From Ruminococcus sp. (lineage in GTDB: Bacteria; Bacillota; Clostridia; Oscillospirales; Ruminococcaceae): a stretch of 41,239 bases of DNA. The DNA lies in NCBI GenBank assembly GCA_017542475.1, contig JAFXXD010000025.1:1-41239 (forward strand), read 5' to 3'. This document shows positions 16,479 to 24,936 of this stretch, one piece after another. The notes beneath the pieces are model-generated. The model had not been told where the DNA came from and ran no database searches. It was given only the letters and a program-made list of their open reading frames with translations. The position numbers were made by a program, and so were the translations under genes. Position 1 is the first letter of the stretch, and the number at the start of each line of letters is the position of its first letter.

Positions 16479-18302
16479 ATGAACCCGAGACTTCCGTACC
16501 TCCGCGAAAAGACCTCGAAGCTGACCTCGTCGGCGGGCGTCTACCTGATGAAGAACAGGGAGGGCGCCATCATCTACATCGGCAAGGCTAAGAACCTAAA
16601 AAACCGCGTGACGAGCTACTTCCGCGAGAACCCAGACCACACGCCGAAGGTCGCGGCAATGGTAGCGAACGTGCATGACTACGACTACATCGTCGTGGAC
16701 AGCGAATACGAGGCTCTGCTGCTGGAGTGCTCGCTGATAAAGCAGCACAAGCCCAAGTACAATATCCTGCTCAAGGACGACAAGGGCTACCACTATATCC
16801 GCATTTCCGACGAGGACTACCCCCGCATAACCAACGTCAAGAACACCAAGGCGGGCGGGACCTACCTCGGACCGTATACGAGCGGCTCGGTCACGAAGGA
16901 GGCAGTCAACGAGGCTAACCGCGTGTTTATGCTCCCGACGTGCAGACGGCGTTTCCCGCAGGATTTCGGCAGGGAGCGCCCCTGCCTCAACTACCACATC
17001 AAGCTCTGTATGGGCGTCTGCCGCGGAAAAATTGACAGGGAGACCTACCGCTCGGCTGTGGACGAGGCGGTGGAGTTCATCAAGTCAGGCAGCGCACAGT
17101 CCGTCGAGCGTATGGCTCAGGAGATGAACGAGGCGGCGGAGGCTCTCGACTTCGAGAAGGCGGCAATGCTCCGCGACAGGATAGCTGCCGTGAAAAAAGC
17201 CGCCGAGAAGCAGAAGATAATCAACAGCGGCGTCGATTCCACCGACGTGATAGGCATTGCCGAGGCTCACGACGGCATATTCGTTTCCGTGCTGATGTAC
17301 CGCGAGAACAGGCTCTACGACAAGGCAGTCTTCGAGTTTGACAAGCCCGATGACGGCGAGGATATCCTCAGCCTCTTCCTTGCGCAGTTCTACCACGGGC
17401 GGAGCGATGTCCCCAAGACCGTCACCGTTGACCATATCCCCGAGGACGGCGCTCTCGTAGAGGAAATGCTCACCAAGCAGGCGGGCAGGAACGTGAAGCT
17501 CCACCAGCCGCAGAGGGGAAGGCTGCCCGAGCTGATGAGGCTCGCCAAGAGCAATTCCGCGGAGTACGCCGCACTGAGGAATGACCGCACGGGCAAAGAG
17601 GTCATCGCGCTGGAGCAGCTCGCGAAAAGCCTCGGGCTGGAGCGCCCGCCGCGCTATATCGAGGCATACGACATCTCGAACCTGTCGTCGGAATCAATGG
17701 TGGCGGGAATGGTCGTATTCGAGGACGGCAGACCGCTCAAAAAGGCGTACAAGCGCTTCAACATCAAGGAGCAGGAGTACCAGAACGACTACGGCAGTAT
17801 GCGCGAGGTGCTGAAACGCCGCCTGACCCATCTCGTGAATCAGGACGGCGACGAATACTTCAACCGCAAGCCCGACCTCATTCTCCTTGACGGAGGTACG
17901 GGTCACGTGCACGCGGTGGAGCCCCTCCTGCGGGAGCTCGGGCTCGATATACCTCTGTTCGGAATGGTCAAGGACGACAGGCACCGCACCCGTGCCATAG
18001 CCGAGGGCGGACGTGAGATACAGATAAACGAGCTGAGAGCGGTCTTCGACCTCGTGACGCGCATACAGGACGAGGTGCACCGCTATTCCGTGAGCTTTAT
18101 GCACCAGAAGCACAAGAAGAAAACGTACAGCTCGGAGCTCCTGACCGTGAAGGGCGTGGGCGAGAAGAAAGCGGCGAAGATAATGATACGCTACAAGACG
18201 AAGGCGAACCTGCTGAAAGCGACTCCCGAGGAGCTTGCCGCGACAGCGGGCGTAAGCCTCGATACAGCCCGTCAGCTGTGGGAGGTCATACAGGAAATGT
18301 AG
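16479..18302 (+). CDS. uvrC: Excinuclease ABC subunit C
   Basis: UvrC makes the two incisions around UvrB-bound DNA lesions in nucleotide excision repair. The 607-residue length is normal. An N-terminal GIY-YIG nuclease is visible (AGVYLMKNREGAIIYIGKAK, about 19-38), then a cysteine-containing middle part (PCLNYHIKLCMGVC), the UVR UvrB-binding motif near 200-230 (EALDFEKAAMLRDRI), the RNase H-like C-terminal nuclease (YDISNLSSESMVAGMVVF; LILLDGGTGHV) and a helix-hairpin-helix ending (LLTVKGVGEKKAAKIM). The TAG stop codon lies inside the GTAG foot of a hairpin repeat that starts at 18299. Confidence 0.97.
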   Translation: MNPRLPYLREKTSKLTSSAGVYLMKNREGAIIYIGKAKNLKNRVTSYFRENPDHTPKVAAMVANVHDYDYIVVDSEYEALLLECSLIKQHKPKYNILLKDDKGYHYIRISDEDYPRITNVKNTKAGGTYLGPYTSGSVTKEAVNEANRVFMLPTCRRRFPQDFGRERPCLNYHIKLCMGVCRGKIDRETYRSAVDEAVEFIKSGSAQSVERMAQEMNEAAEALDFEKAAMLRDRIAAVKKAAEKQKIINSGVDSTDVIGIAEAHDGIFVSVLMYRENRLYDKAVFEFDKPDDGEDILSLFLAQFYHGRSDVPKTVTVDHIPEDGALVEEMLTKQAGRNVKLHQPQRGRLPELMRLAKSNSAEYAALRNDRTGKEVIALEQLAKSLGLERPPRYIEAYDISNLSSESMVAGMVVFEDGRPLKKAYKRFNIKEQEYQNDYGSMREVLKRRLTHLVNQDGDEYFNRKPDLILLDGGTGHVHAVEPLLRELGLDIPLFGMVKDDRHRTRAIAEGGREIQINELRAVFDLVTRIQDEVHRYSVSFMHQKHKKKTYSSELLTVKGVGEKKAAKIMIRYKTKANLLKATPEELAATAGVSLDTARQLWEVIQEM

Positions 18303-18390
18303 GGGACGCCGCAGCTAACGGCTGCCCGTCCCCTTTGTCAGCTTCGCTGACATCTCCCCACACTGTGGGGAGTCACCCGGCGTCCCGCAT
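18299..18390 (+). repeat. Composite hairpin repeat at the uvrC stop codon
   Basis: A GTAGGGGACG foot (18299 on) pairs with CGTCCCC, and its loop holds GCAGCTAACGGCTGC, the GCTAACGGCT motif of another repeat family. It is followed by TGTCAGC-TTC-GCTGACA and CTCCCCACAC-TGTGGGGAG hairpins and ends GGCGTCCCG. It looks like one repeat nested in another. Confidence 0.7.
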
Positions 18391-18397
18391 ACAAGAA

Positions 18398-18422
18398 AGA
18401 GCACCCCGAAGGGTGCTCTTCT
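18398..18422. terminator. Bidirectional terminator between uvrC and the GH74 gene
   Basis: AGAGCACCC-CGAA-GGGTGCTCT is a perfect stem with T-rich flanks on both strands, between two convergent genes. Confidence 0.8.
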
Positions 18423-18426
18423 CGTT

Positions 18427-21201
18427 TTACTTGGTTGTTTCGGGGAGACTGTCTATCTCGTGCGCGTCGAGCTTCTGTATTGCGAGGGCGTCCTTGGCGG
18501 TAATGCCGTCGCCGACGTCGCAGCAGTCAGCGTTGGCTGCTCCCTGCGGCTTGAGCGCGTACTTGTCCTTGTTTGCGATGGACTGGAGGATAGCCACAGC
18601 GTCCGCAACAGTCACCTTTCCGTCAACGTTGGCGTCGCCGAGGAGTGTAACAGCGGGGAGAGAAGCAGCCGTGCCGCTTTGAGTGACTGTAGTTGTGGCG
18701 GCAGTCGCAGTCTTTGTGGTCGTGGCAGTCTTAGTGGCAGTAGTTGTGGTCTTGGTAGTGGTCACGCTCGGAGTGCTGCCCGCTATCTGTCCGTAGACGA
18801 TACCGCAGCCTACCGTGGACATATACACCTTGCCGAACTCGTCCATATCACCTACGAGGTAGTTGCCGTTGCCCGTACCGCCGTAGAGGTGGTCGGTGTT
18901 TATGCAGACCCACGTCTTGCCCGCGTCAGTTGAGCGGTAGATGCCCTCGGGGTCGCTCTCCTCGGGCTTGCCGTACATATAGAGCGTATTGGGGCTGCCC
19001 GACTTCTCGGGAGCGCCGTAGCCCACGCACTTCGCATAAGCGACGCTGTCGAGCTTGGTAACGGTCTTGCCCTTGTCGGAGATGATGAACATACCCTGAT
19101 TAGCGCCTGCGAAAGCGATGGTGCCGTTTCCGAGGTAAGCGGGGTCGCCCGTCTCCTCGAATTTCCACGTGAGCTCCCAGTTATAGGGGCAGATGCGTGT
19201 TTCTGTGAAGGTAGCGCCGTAGTCCTCGCTGATGTAGAAGGAGTAATGCGCCTCGTCGTAGGTAGGCTCCTTCTTGGACATATCTGACGACCAGTACTCG
19301 TTGTACTGAGCGCCTACAGCGTATACGGTCTTGGCGTCATCGGGGTCAACGAGGGTATAAACGCCCTTGGTAGCCTGAATGCCGCTGCACTTGTTCCACG
19401 TCTCGCCCCAGTCGTCGGAGTAGGAGGCAGCGCCCTTGGCGCTTGTATTTATGACTCTGTAGCCCTTGGCAGTCTTGGTTATCGAGAGCTTGCCGCCTGT
19501 GCACGCGGGCTTGAAGGTTTTCCACGTCTTGCCGCGGTCGAGGGTATAGTAGCCGCTGCCTGTGTTATTGCCGTCGCCGTTAGCTGTTCTTGCCCAGACG
19601 TCGGTATTCTGGGGGCAGACTGTGATAGCGGAGGTAGAGCCCATATTGGGCTTGTACTGCTCGGGGATAGTGTAGGTGTTCTCGTGGATGAAGCCGTCGT
19701 AGTCGCCGATAGCCGAGAGGTCGAGACCGTCGGCGGTGCTGTAGAAGTCGAGGCTTACGCACTCCTCCACGCCGTCGGGCTGGAAGTAGAACTGTATGCC
19801 TGTTTCGTCCCACGCGTTATCGCAGGCGAAAACGCCGTTGCCCGATGTGAGGAGGATACGGTCGCCCTCGGGGTCACGCGGGTCGATGAGGATACCGCTT
19901 CCCCAGTGGCAGGCTTTGCCGTATATCCAGTCATAGCCGTTGGTATCGAGCGGCAGTGACTTGAACTTCTTCACGCCCGTGCCTGTCGAGTAGTCGGTCG
20001 GACCCTCGCCGGGGGTGATATTCTCCCAAGTCTTGCCGCCGTCAGCCGAGCGGTAGAAGTAGTCGCCCCACGCGATAGTGCCCTCATTTTCGGGAGTTGA
20101 GGGGTCGTCCTGCACCCACTCGTCGCCGCACCACTGAGCCGACCATACGCCGCAGGTACGTGCGAACAGCTTGTTCGGGTCGTTCCTGTCAGCCTCTATC
20201 ATACCGATGGCGTTGTCGGCAACGGAGAGCTTCTCAGCCTTGCCCGAAGCGATATCGTACTTGTATGCGCCGCCCTTGCCGCCTGCGAAGGCGAGTCCGC
20301 CTATGTAAGTGAAGAAGAGGCTGCCGTTGTGGTCGCTGGTGATGGAGAGCGGATAATTTTCATTGGGGAGAGCCTTGATGGGCTCGAACTTGTCGTCCTT
20401 GACGCTTGCAACGTGGATATTTGCCTGTCCCGTTACAGATGTGCCGACGTACACCTTGCCGCCCTCGATGTATACGCAGCCGATACCGTTCTGCTCGTTG
20501 TAGAGCTTGCTGGGCTCGGTGCCGCGTACCATATGGTTGGTCCACGAGGGGTACTTGAGCTCGCCGCTGAAGAGACCGAGCTCGTCATAGCCCTCAACGG
20601 GCTTCCACGACTTGCCGCCGTCGGTGGACTTGATGAGAGCGGACTTGCCGCCTGTAACGTCGCCGCCCGCGTATATGGTATCGGGGTTGTCGGGGTCAAC
20701 GGCAATGGGCTCGATGCACTCACGTCCGTCGCCGTTTCCGTGTACCTGTATATGCTCTGTAACATCCACAGAGGTGAAGGTCTTACCGCCGTCGGTGGTC
20801 TTGAAGATGACGGTCTTTGCGTCAGAGAAGTAAGCACAGCCGCAGAGGAAGTAGGCTGTCATATCGTCGGTGGGGTCGATAGCGATGCCCTTGCAGCTGA
20901 GGAGACCTCTGTCGTCCTCATTGATGAAGCCGAAGAGCTGTACCCATCTGCTCTGGTCGTAGTCGTATCTGTAGGCTCCGCCTACGTCGGTACGGAGATA
21001 CATTTCCTCCTTGCCCGTAACAATGCCCGAAACGAAGCCCGCTCCGCCCATTCTGAGCGTGTCCCATTCGTAGCCTGAGGAGATGTCCTTGGTGGCGGCG
21101 TAAGCCTTGTCGGTGCCGCCCGAGTAGCTCGCCTGAGCCGCGCAGGCAGCTGTGATGCCTAAAGCACAGACGCCTGCAAGAGTTTTCTTGAATAAATGCA
21201 T
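18427..21201 (-). CDS. GH74 xyloglucanase with C-terminal type I dockerin (cellulosomal)
   Basis: This secreted enzyme (924 aa) should cut the glucan backbone of plant xyloglucan. The start is the ATG at 21201, 8 bases after GGAGGG, giving a Sec signal (MHLFKKTLAGVCALGITAAC). The catalytic part, about 45-820, is a pair of seven-bladed propellers marked by Asp-box repeats (KTTDGGKTF, KSTDGGKSW, RSADGGKTW, RSTDAGKTW) and opens with the GH74 WDTLRMGGAGFVSGI motif. A threonine-rich linker (about 825-860) leads to a dockerin with two duplicated calcium loops (GDANVDGKVTVADAVAIL and NADCCDVGDGITAKDAL). The dockerin would plug it into a cohesin of a cellulosome scaffoldin. Its spacing resembles R. 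flavefaciens dockerins. Confidence 0.95.
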   Translation of the reverse strand: MHLFKKTLAGVCALGITAACAAQASYSGGTDKAYAATKDISSGYEWDTLRMGGAGFVSGIVTGKEEMYLRTDVGGAYRYDYDQSRWVQLFGFINEDDRGLLSCKGIAIDPTDDMTAYFLCGCAYFSDAKTVIFKTTDGGKTFTSVDVTEHIQVHGNGDGRECIEPIAVDPDNPDTIYAGGDVTGGKSALIKSTDGGKSWKPVEGYDELGLFSGELKYPSWTNHMVRGTEPSKLYNEQNGIGCVYIEGGKVYVGTSVTGQANIHVASVKDDKFEPIKALPNENYPLSITSDHNGSLFFTYIGGLAFAGGKGGAYKYDIASGKAEKLSVADNAIGMIEADRNDPNKLFARTCGVWSAQWCGDEWVQDDPSTPENEGTIAWGDYFYRSADGGKTWENITPGEGPTDYSTGTGVKKFKSLPLDTNGYDWIYGKACHWGSGILIDPRDPEGDRILLTSGNGVFACDNAWDETGIQFYFQPDGVEECVSLDFYSTADGLDLSAIGDYDGFIHENTYTIPEQYKPNMGSTSAITVCPQNTDVWARTANGDGNNTGSGYYTLDRGKTWKTFKPACTGGKLSITKTAKGYRVINTSAKGAASYSDDWGETWNKCSGIQATKGVYTLVDPDDAKTVYAVGAQYNEYWSSDMSKKEPTYDEAHYSFYISEDYGATFTETRICPYNWELTWKFEETGDPAYLGNGTIAFAGANQGMFIISDKGKTVTKLDSVAYAKCVGYGAPEKSGSPNTLYMYGKPEESDPEGIYRSTDAGKTWVCINTDHLYGGTGNGNYLVGDMDEFGKVYMSTVGCGIVYGQIAGSTPSVTTTKTTTTATKTATTTKTATAATTTVTQSGTAASLPAVTLLGDANVDGKVTVADAVAILQSIANKDKYALKPQGAANADCCDVGDGITAKDALAIQKLDAHEIDSLPETTK

Positions 21202-21299
21202 AAAATTTCCCTCCATTTGGATTCTGACCCGTTTGCCTATATGGGTCGTCAAACATATTAACTTAATGTTATATGTTCTTCATGTTTTCCTGCAAGTAT

Positions 21300-21328
21300 A
21301 TATTATCATCATTTGCCCTGTTTGTCAA
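21300..21328 (-). promoter_or_regulatory. Promoter of the GH74 gene
   Basis: On the minus strand TTGACA (21323-21328), 17 bases, TAATAT (21300-21305). The leader is about 95 nt and contains GACCC...GGGTC close to the ribosome site (21223-21244). No gene is seen in 21329-21464. Confidence 0.75.
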
Positions 21329-21464
21329 TGGAGTTTTTGGAGATTTTTACGAATAAATCGTAACGATTCTATGAACTCGGAGACTATATTACATATGCAC
21401 AAGATTATATTCACTACATGGCGTCTGTCGAACTGTTAAAAATGTGAAATATATCAGCAGGCTC

Positions 21465-21493
21465 TTGACTTTTGGAAACGGATGTTCTATAAT
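21465..21493 (+). promoter_or_regulatory. Promoter of the sigma-like gene pair
   Basis: TTGACT (21465-21470), 17 bases, TATAAT (21488-21493). A degenerate LexA-like half-palindrome (AAAC-GGAT-GTTC, 21476-21487) fills the end of the spacer. Confidence 0.8.
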
Positions 21494-21510
21494 AAGCTTA
21501 CAAGGAAAGA

Positions 21511-21522
21511 GAACAAATGTTC
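21511..21522 (+). promoter_or_regulatory. LexA-like SOS box
   Basis: GAAC-AAAT-GTTC is a perfect copy of the core of the Gram-positive LexA (DinR) operator, GAAC-N4-GTTC. It lies 17 bases after the -10 box, where a bound repressor would block elongation. Confidence 0.6.
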
Positions 21523-21606
21523 CTAACGCTGTAAAACGCTTCCATTGCCCCAGTGAAGAAGCGGCGGGTCGAAAAAATCTCCCTAAGAGACAGGAGGCTA
21601 TGATAT

Positions 21607-21840
21607 ATGGATAATATGATAAACGGCTATGTGGAAAGCTGTGCGCTCGTGAAGGCTCGTATAGGCGAGCTTACGCTGCAAAGGAGCTCGCTCGAGCGGC
21701 AGGGTGATACCTGCACGATAAAGGAGCTCGACCTCGACAGAAGGATAAAGCTGCTTTACTGCGAGTACGGTCAGATGCAGGAGGTGCTCTTCGCTCTGAG
21801 AGGTTACGCAAGGAGGCGCGAGCAGAGTGCCGAGACGTGA
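21607..21840 (+). CDS. Small helical protein co-transcribed with a sigma-region-4 protein
   Basis: This 77-residue, highly charged, probably all-helical protein starts MDNMINGYVESC and has heptad-like leucines (ELTLQRSSLERQ, ELDLDRRIKLL). I do not recognise the family. An AGGAGG site lies upstream and it overlaps the next gene by 14 bases, whose own AAGGAGG site is inside this one. The pair is headed by a LexA-like box, which suggests expression after DNA damage. It may be a partner or anti-factor of the downstream protein. Confidence 0.65.
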   Translation: MDNMINGYVESCALVKARIGELTLQRSSLERQGDTCTIKELDLDRRIKLLYCEYGQMQEVLFALRGYARRREQSAET

Positions 21841-22117
21841 AAGCTACAGCGATACATTTACAGGCGAAGCCGACAAGGAAATACGCGGCATACTCTGCGG
21901 CGGCAATGATGACCGTGTGCGGCTGAGAGGAGTGCTGTTAAAAGTTATAAATAATGAGCTTACTCCGAGACAAAAGGAGATAATTATGCTATACTATTTT
22001 AAGGATAAGGATACCACCGAGATAGCGGAGCTCCTCGGGGTCAGTCCGCAGGCTGTCAGCGCAGCCCGCGCAAGGGCAAGGCTGAGGCTCGCGAGGATAC
22101 TGCGATACTATTTGTGA
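21827..22117 (+). CDS. Stand-alone sigma-70 region 4-like DNA-binding protein
   Basis: This 96-residue protein starts with GTG (21827), 10 bases after AAGGAGG. Residues about 45-93 are a sigma region 4 / LuxR-type helix-turn-helix: LTPRQKEIIMLYYFKDKDTT then EIAELLGVSPQAVSAARARA. The N-terminal 40 residues are polar and there is no region 2, so it cannot melt a promoter as a normal sigma factor would. It may bind -35 elements or act as a phage-type late activator. It is coupled to the gene before it, under the SOS-like promoter at 21465. Confidence 0.75.
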   Translation: MPRRESYSDTFTGEADKEIRGILCGGNDDRVRLRGVLLKVINNELTPRQKEIIMLYYFKDKDTTEIAELLGVSPQAVSAARARARLRLARILRYYL

Positions 22118-22148
22118 GGCAAAGGAGAACTGAGTTTTTTGCGGTCAA

Positions 22149-22268
22149 GGCGTTCGCAATTGCTTATTATATCACAAACACAAATTCAGTCAAGACTAAA
22201 ACAAGCGCCATAAATGGCGGTCTTGACAGAATCCGTGTTTGTGATTTGGGGGCAATTACGCAAACGCC
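22149..22268. repeat. 120-bp nested inverted repeat
   Basis: The inner arms, 26 bp at 22171-22196 and 22220-22245 (ATCACAAACAC...GTCAAGAC), match at 23 of 26 positions. The loop holds its own CGCC-ATAAAT-GGCG hairpin. The outer arms, GGCGTTCGCAATTGC (22149-22163) and GCAATTACGCAAACGCC (22252-22268), also pair, with 2 extra bases on the right. It fills the gap between the sigma-like gene and the decarboxylase gene. Confidence 0.8.
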
Positions 22269-22313
22269 CATAAACTGACGAACGCATAAAAAGTTATTTG
22301 ATTGAGGTATGAT

Positions 22314-23639
22314 ATGGATACACCGATATATGATTTTCTGAAAAACTACGCCGCTTCGGGAGCCCTGCGCTGTCATATGCCGGGGCATAAGGGCAGGGAG
22401 ATATTCCCCGACGCCCTGAGCTCCGCCCTCGACATCACCGAGATATGCGGCGCCGACAGCCTTTTCGAGGCAGGCGGCATTATACGCGATAGCGAGCGCG
22501 GGATGTCCGCACTCTACGGCACCGCCGATACCTTCTACTCGGCGGGCGGCTCTACCCTGTGCATACAGGCTATGCTCACCGCTATGGCGCAGGAGGGCAG
22601 GACTGTCATCGCCGTCCGCAGCGTGCACCGCGCCTTCCTTAATGCGGCGGCTCTGCTCGACCTCGACGTGGAATGGGTGATGCCCGACTACACCGACGGC
22701 ATACTCTCGGGCGAGACAGACCCCGCCGACATAGAGGCAAGGCTCGCGGCGATACCCAACGCCTGCGTGTACATCACCTCGCCCGACTACACGGGCAGAA
22801 TGGCTGATATACAGGGCATAGCAGCTATATGCCGCAGGTACGGAGCGCCCCTCCTCGTGGATAACGCCCACGGAGCTCACCTGCACTTCCTGCCAGTCAG
22901 TCACCACCCGATAGCTCTCGGGGCTGATATCTGCTGTGATTCCGCGCATAAGATGCTCCCCGCACTGACGGGCGCGGCTATGCTGCACACCTCTTCGGAG
23001 CACTACGCGGGCGTGCTGAGGCAGTGTATGAGCCTCTTCGCGTCAACGAGCCCGTCCTACCTGATAATGGCGTCGCTCGACCTCTGCCGCCCGTATATAG
23101 CCGAGCGCATACGCGGCGATTTAGCGCTGAACATCACGGAGGCTGACAGGCTCCGCCGCACATTCGCGGGCAGGCTCATTTTCGCGGAGGGCGACCCGCT
23201 CCACATCACGGTGAAGGCTGCGGAGAGCGGCTATGACGGCAGCGAGCTTGCGGAGCTCCTGCGGCGCGGCGGAGTTGAGTGCGAGTACGCGGACAGCTCG
23301 CTTGTGATACTGCTGATGTCGCCGATGAATACGCCCGATGATTATGCAAGGCTGACGGCGGCGCTCGGCGGAGCGCTTGCGGCGTCGAAAAAACACGAGC
23401 CGCATAAGGACTTCATAGACCTCGCGCTCCCGCGGCGCGTAATGAGCATACGCGGGGCGGCTTTCTCGCCGAGCGAGGAGATACCCGTCGAAGCGGCTGA
23501 GGGACGTATCTGCGCGGCTGTGAAGGTGCCGTGTCCGCCCGCAGTGCCGATAGCGGCAAGCGGCGAGGTCATAGACCGCGACTGCATAGACATCTTCAAG
23601 AGGTACGGTATAGCGACGGTGAATGTCGTAAGCCGTTAG
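22314..23639 (+). CDS. Orn/Lys/Arg decarboxylase family PLP enzyme
   Basis: This 441-residue protein belongs to the fold type I decarboxylases (SpeA/YaaO/LdcC-like, short Firmicutes form). The N-terminal RCHMPGHKG motif is at 20-27, an aspartate and histidine pocket is at VDNAHGAHLHF, and the PLP lysine is K213 in CDSAHKMLPALTGAAML. The C-terminal domain ends with PCPPAVPIAASGEVID, typical of the family. It would convert lysine, arginine or ornithine to the diamine, the first step of polyamine synthesis; which substrate cannot be read. The ATG at 22314 has GAGGT 5 bases upstream; a TTG 4 codons earlier is less likely. In Firmicutes this gene often precedes tmk and holB; here holB follows after a repeat-filled gap and tmk is absent. 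Confidence 0.92.
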   Translation: MDTPIYDFLKNYAASGALRCHMPGHKGREIFPDALSSALDITEICGADSLFEAGGIIRDSERGMSALYGTADTFYSAGGSTLCIQAMLTAMAQEGRTVIAVRSVHRAFLNAAALLDLDVEWVMPDYTDGILSGETDPADIEARLAAIPNACVYITSPDYTGRMADIQGIAAICRRYGAPLLVDNAHGAHLHFLPVSHHPIALGADICCDSAHKMLPALTGAAMLHTSSEHYAGVLRQCMSLFASTSPSYLIMASLDLCRPYIAERIRGDLALNITEADRLRRTFAGRLIFAEGDPLHITVKAAESGYDGSELAELLRRGGVECEYADSSLVILLMSPMNTPDDYARLTAALGGALAASKKHEPHKDFIDLALPRRVMSIRGAAFSPSEEIPVEAAEGRICAAVKVPCPPAVPIAASGEVIDRDCIDIFKRYGIATVNVVSR

Positions 23640-23657
23640 CGTAATACGTAATTGAAT

Positions 23658-23787
23658 GTAGGGGCGCATTCCGTGCGCCCGCACCATAACAGAACGACCA
23701 CCTGAAACGATTTGTAGGGGGCGATGCCTACATCGCCCCGTCGGGTCGCACAAAATATCACGGGCTGATGTGGGCGTCAGCCCCTAC
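23658..23787. repeat. Three GTAG-foot hairpins (two forward, one inverted)
   Basis: 23658-23681 has the GCGCA-TTCCG-TGCGC stem; 23714-23740 has GGGGCGATG-CCTA-CATCGCCCC; 23761-23787 is inverted (GGGCTGA...TCAGCCC, ending CCCCTAC). Each has a different paired stem. Confidence 0.75.
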
Positions 23788-23807
23788 AATGCTTTCAGAT
23801 TCGTCCG

Positions 23808-23856
23808 CGTCAGCGGACACCGCGAGCTAACGGCTAACGGCTAAAGGCTAATAGCT
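23808..23856 (+). repeat. GTCCGC hairpin plus GCTAACGGCT repeats upstream of holB
   Basis: GTCCGC-GTCA-GCGGAC, then ACCGCGAGCTAACGGCTAA with three imperfect GCTAACGG/GCTAAAGG units. It ends 13 bases before the -35 box of the holB promoter. It is near-identical to 38213-38252. Confidence 0.75.
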
Positions 23857-23868
23857 CGACTCCGCATC

Positions 23869-23897
23869 TTGCTATTTTCGCTGCGATGTGATATACT
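23869..23897 (+). promoter_or_regulatory. Promoter of holB-ricT-queH
   Basis: TTGCTA (23869-23874), 17 bases, TATACT (23892-23897). A start site near 23904 rules out the ATG at 23903 as the holB start and supports the ATG at 23930. Confidence 0.65.
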
Positions 23898-23929
23898 GGT
23901 AAATGACTGAACTTGATAGGGTGAAGACT

Positions 23930-24913
23930 ATGAAAAAAATATACGGAAACAGACAGCTGCTCGCCACACTGGCGGGTATGCGCGAGAGCGGACGCACCGC
24001 TCACTCGCTGATATTCTACGGTGAAAAGGGAAGCGGCAGGAAGCTTATTGCCGACCACTACGCGGCTCAGCTTATGTGCGAGGCTCCCGTCGGCGGCGAG
24101 CCCTGCGGCAAGTGCGCGGCGTGCAGGAACGTGAGCACGATGTCCCACCCCGACGTGATATACGTCCCGACCGAGGGCAAGCTCGAGGGCTATACCGTCA
24201 AGATAGCGCGCTCCGTGATAAGGGACGCCGCCGTAATGCCGAACAACGCCACAGGGCGCAAGGTCTACATCTTCCGCGACTGCCGCAAAATGAGCACCGT
24301 GACGCAGAATATGCTCCTCAAGCTCATCGAGGAGCCGCCCGACCACGCCTACTTCATATTCACGGCGGAGTCGAAGTACGAGTTCCTGCCGACCATAATC
24401 TCGCGCTGTGTGTGCTTCGGAGTCTCTCCCTGCACCGAGGAGGAAGCCGAGCAGTCGCTCATAGAGAGCGGTCACGCGGGCAGCGAGGTAAAGGCGGCGG
24501 TGAGATGCTTCCACGGGAATATCGGTATGTGCACAAGCTACATCGTTGACCCCGAGCTCCGCAAACGCGTCGATTTGACAAAAAGGCTCGCCGATAGTAT
24601 AATAGGTAAGGACGAGTACGGTCTGAATCAGGCGCTGTTCTCACTGGGCAGCAGCAGGAACGATATACGCGAGGTGCTTTCCATGACGGACAAGCTCGTG
24701 CGCGACTGTGCCGTACTCAACCGCAGCTCCGACTCTGCTTTGATAGGCTGCTACCGGGAGGGAGCAGAAAGGCTCGCAGGAATGGTCACGCCTTATCAGG
24801 CTGTGCATATCCATAAGAGTATCGAAAAGGCGTGGGGAGCTATGGAGGCAAATGTTACTCCGCCGCTCGTGCTTGCGGCTCTGAGCGCGGAGATGATAGA
24901 AATAGTCCGCTGA
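23930..24913 (+). CDS. holB: DNA polymerase III delta' subunit
   Basis: This 327-residue AAA+ family clamp-loader subunit helps load the sliding clamp. It has HSLIFYGEKGSGRKLIA (P-loop), the four-cysteine zinc module CGKCAACRNVSTMSHPDV, and the LLKLIEEPP motif followed by PTIISRC (SRC sensor). It begins MKKIYGNRQLLATLAG. The ATG at 23930 follows AGGGTG. The next gene (ricT) starts 23 bases later; holB followed by ricT/yaaT is the standard Firmicutes order. Confidence 0.92.
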   Translation: MKKIYGNRQLLATLAGMRESGRTAHSLIFYGEKGSGRKLIADHYAAQLMCEAPVGGEPCGKCAACRNVSTMSHPDVIYVPTEGKLEGYTVKIARSVIRDAAVMPNNATGRKVYIFRDCRKMSTVTQNMLLKLIEEPPDHAYFIFTAESKYEFLPTIISRCVCFGVSPCTEEEAEQSLIESGHAGSEVKAAVRCFHGNIGMCTSYIVDPELRKRVDLTKRLADSIIGKDEYGLNQALFSLGSSRNDIREVLSMTDKLVRDCAVLNRSSDSALIGCYREGAERLAGMVTPYQAVHIHKSIEKAWGAMEANVTPPLVLAALSAEMIEIVR

Positions 24914-24936
24914 AACGGACGGGCAAGGAGCTTTTT

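Noticed and set aside
21601-21606. An earlier ATG right after the AGGAGG site of the 77-residue gene
   Set aside because: It is out of frame with the supported protein and meets a stop quickly.
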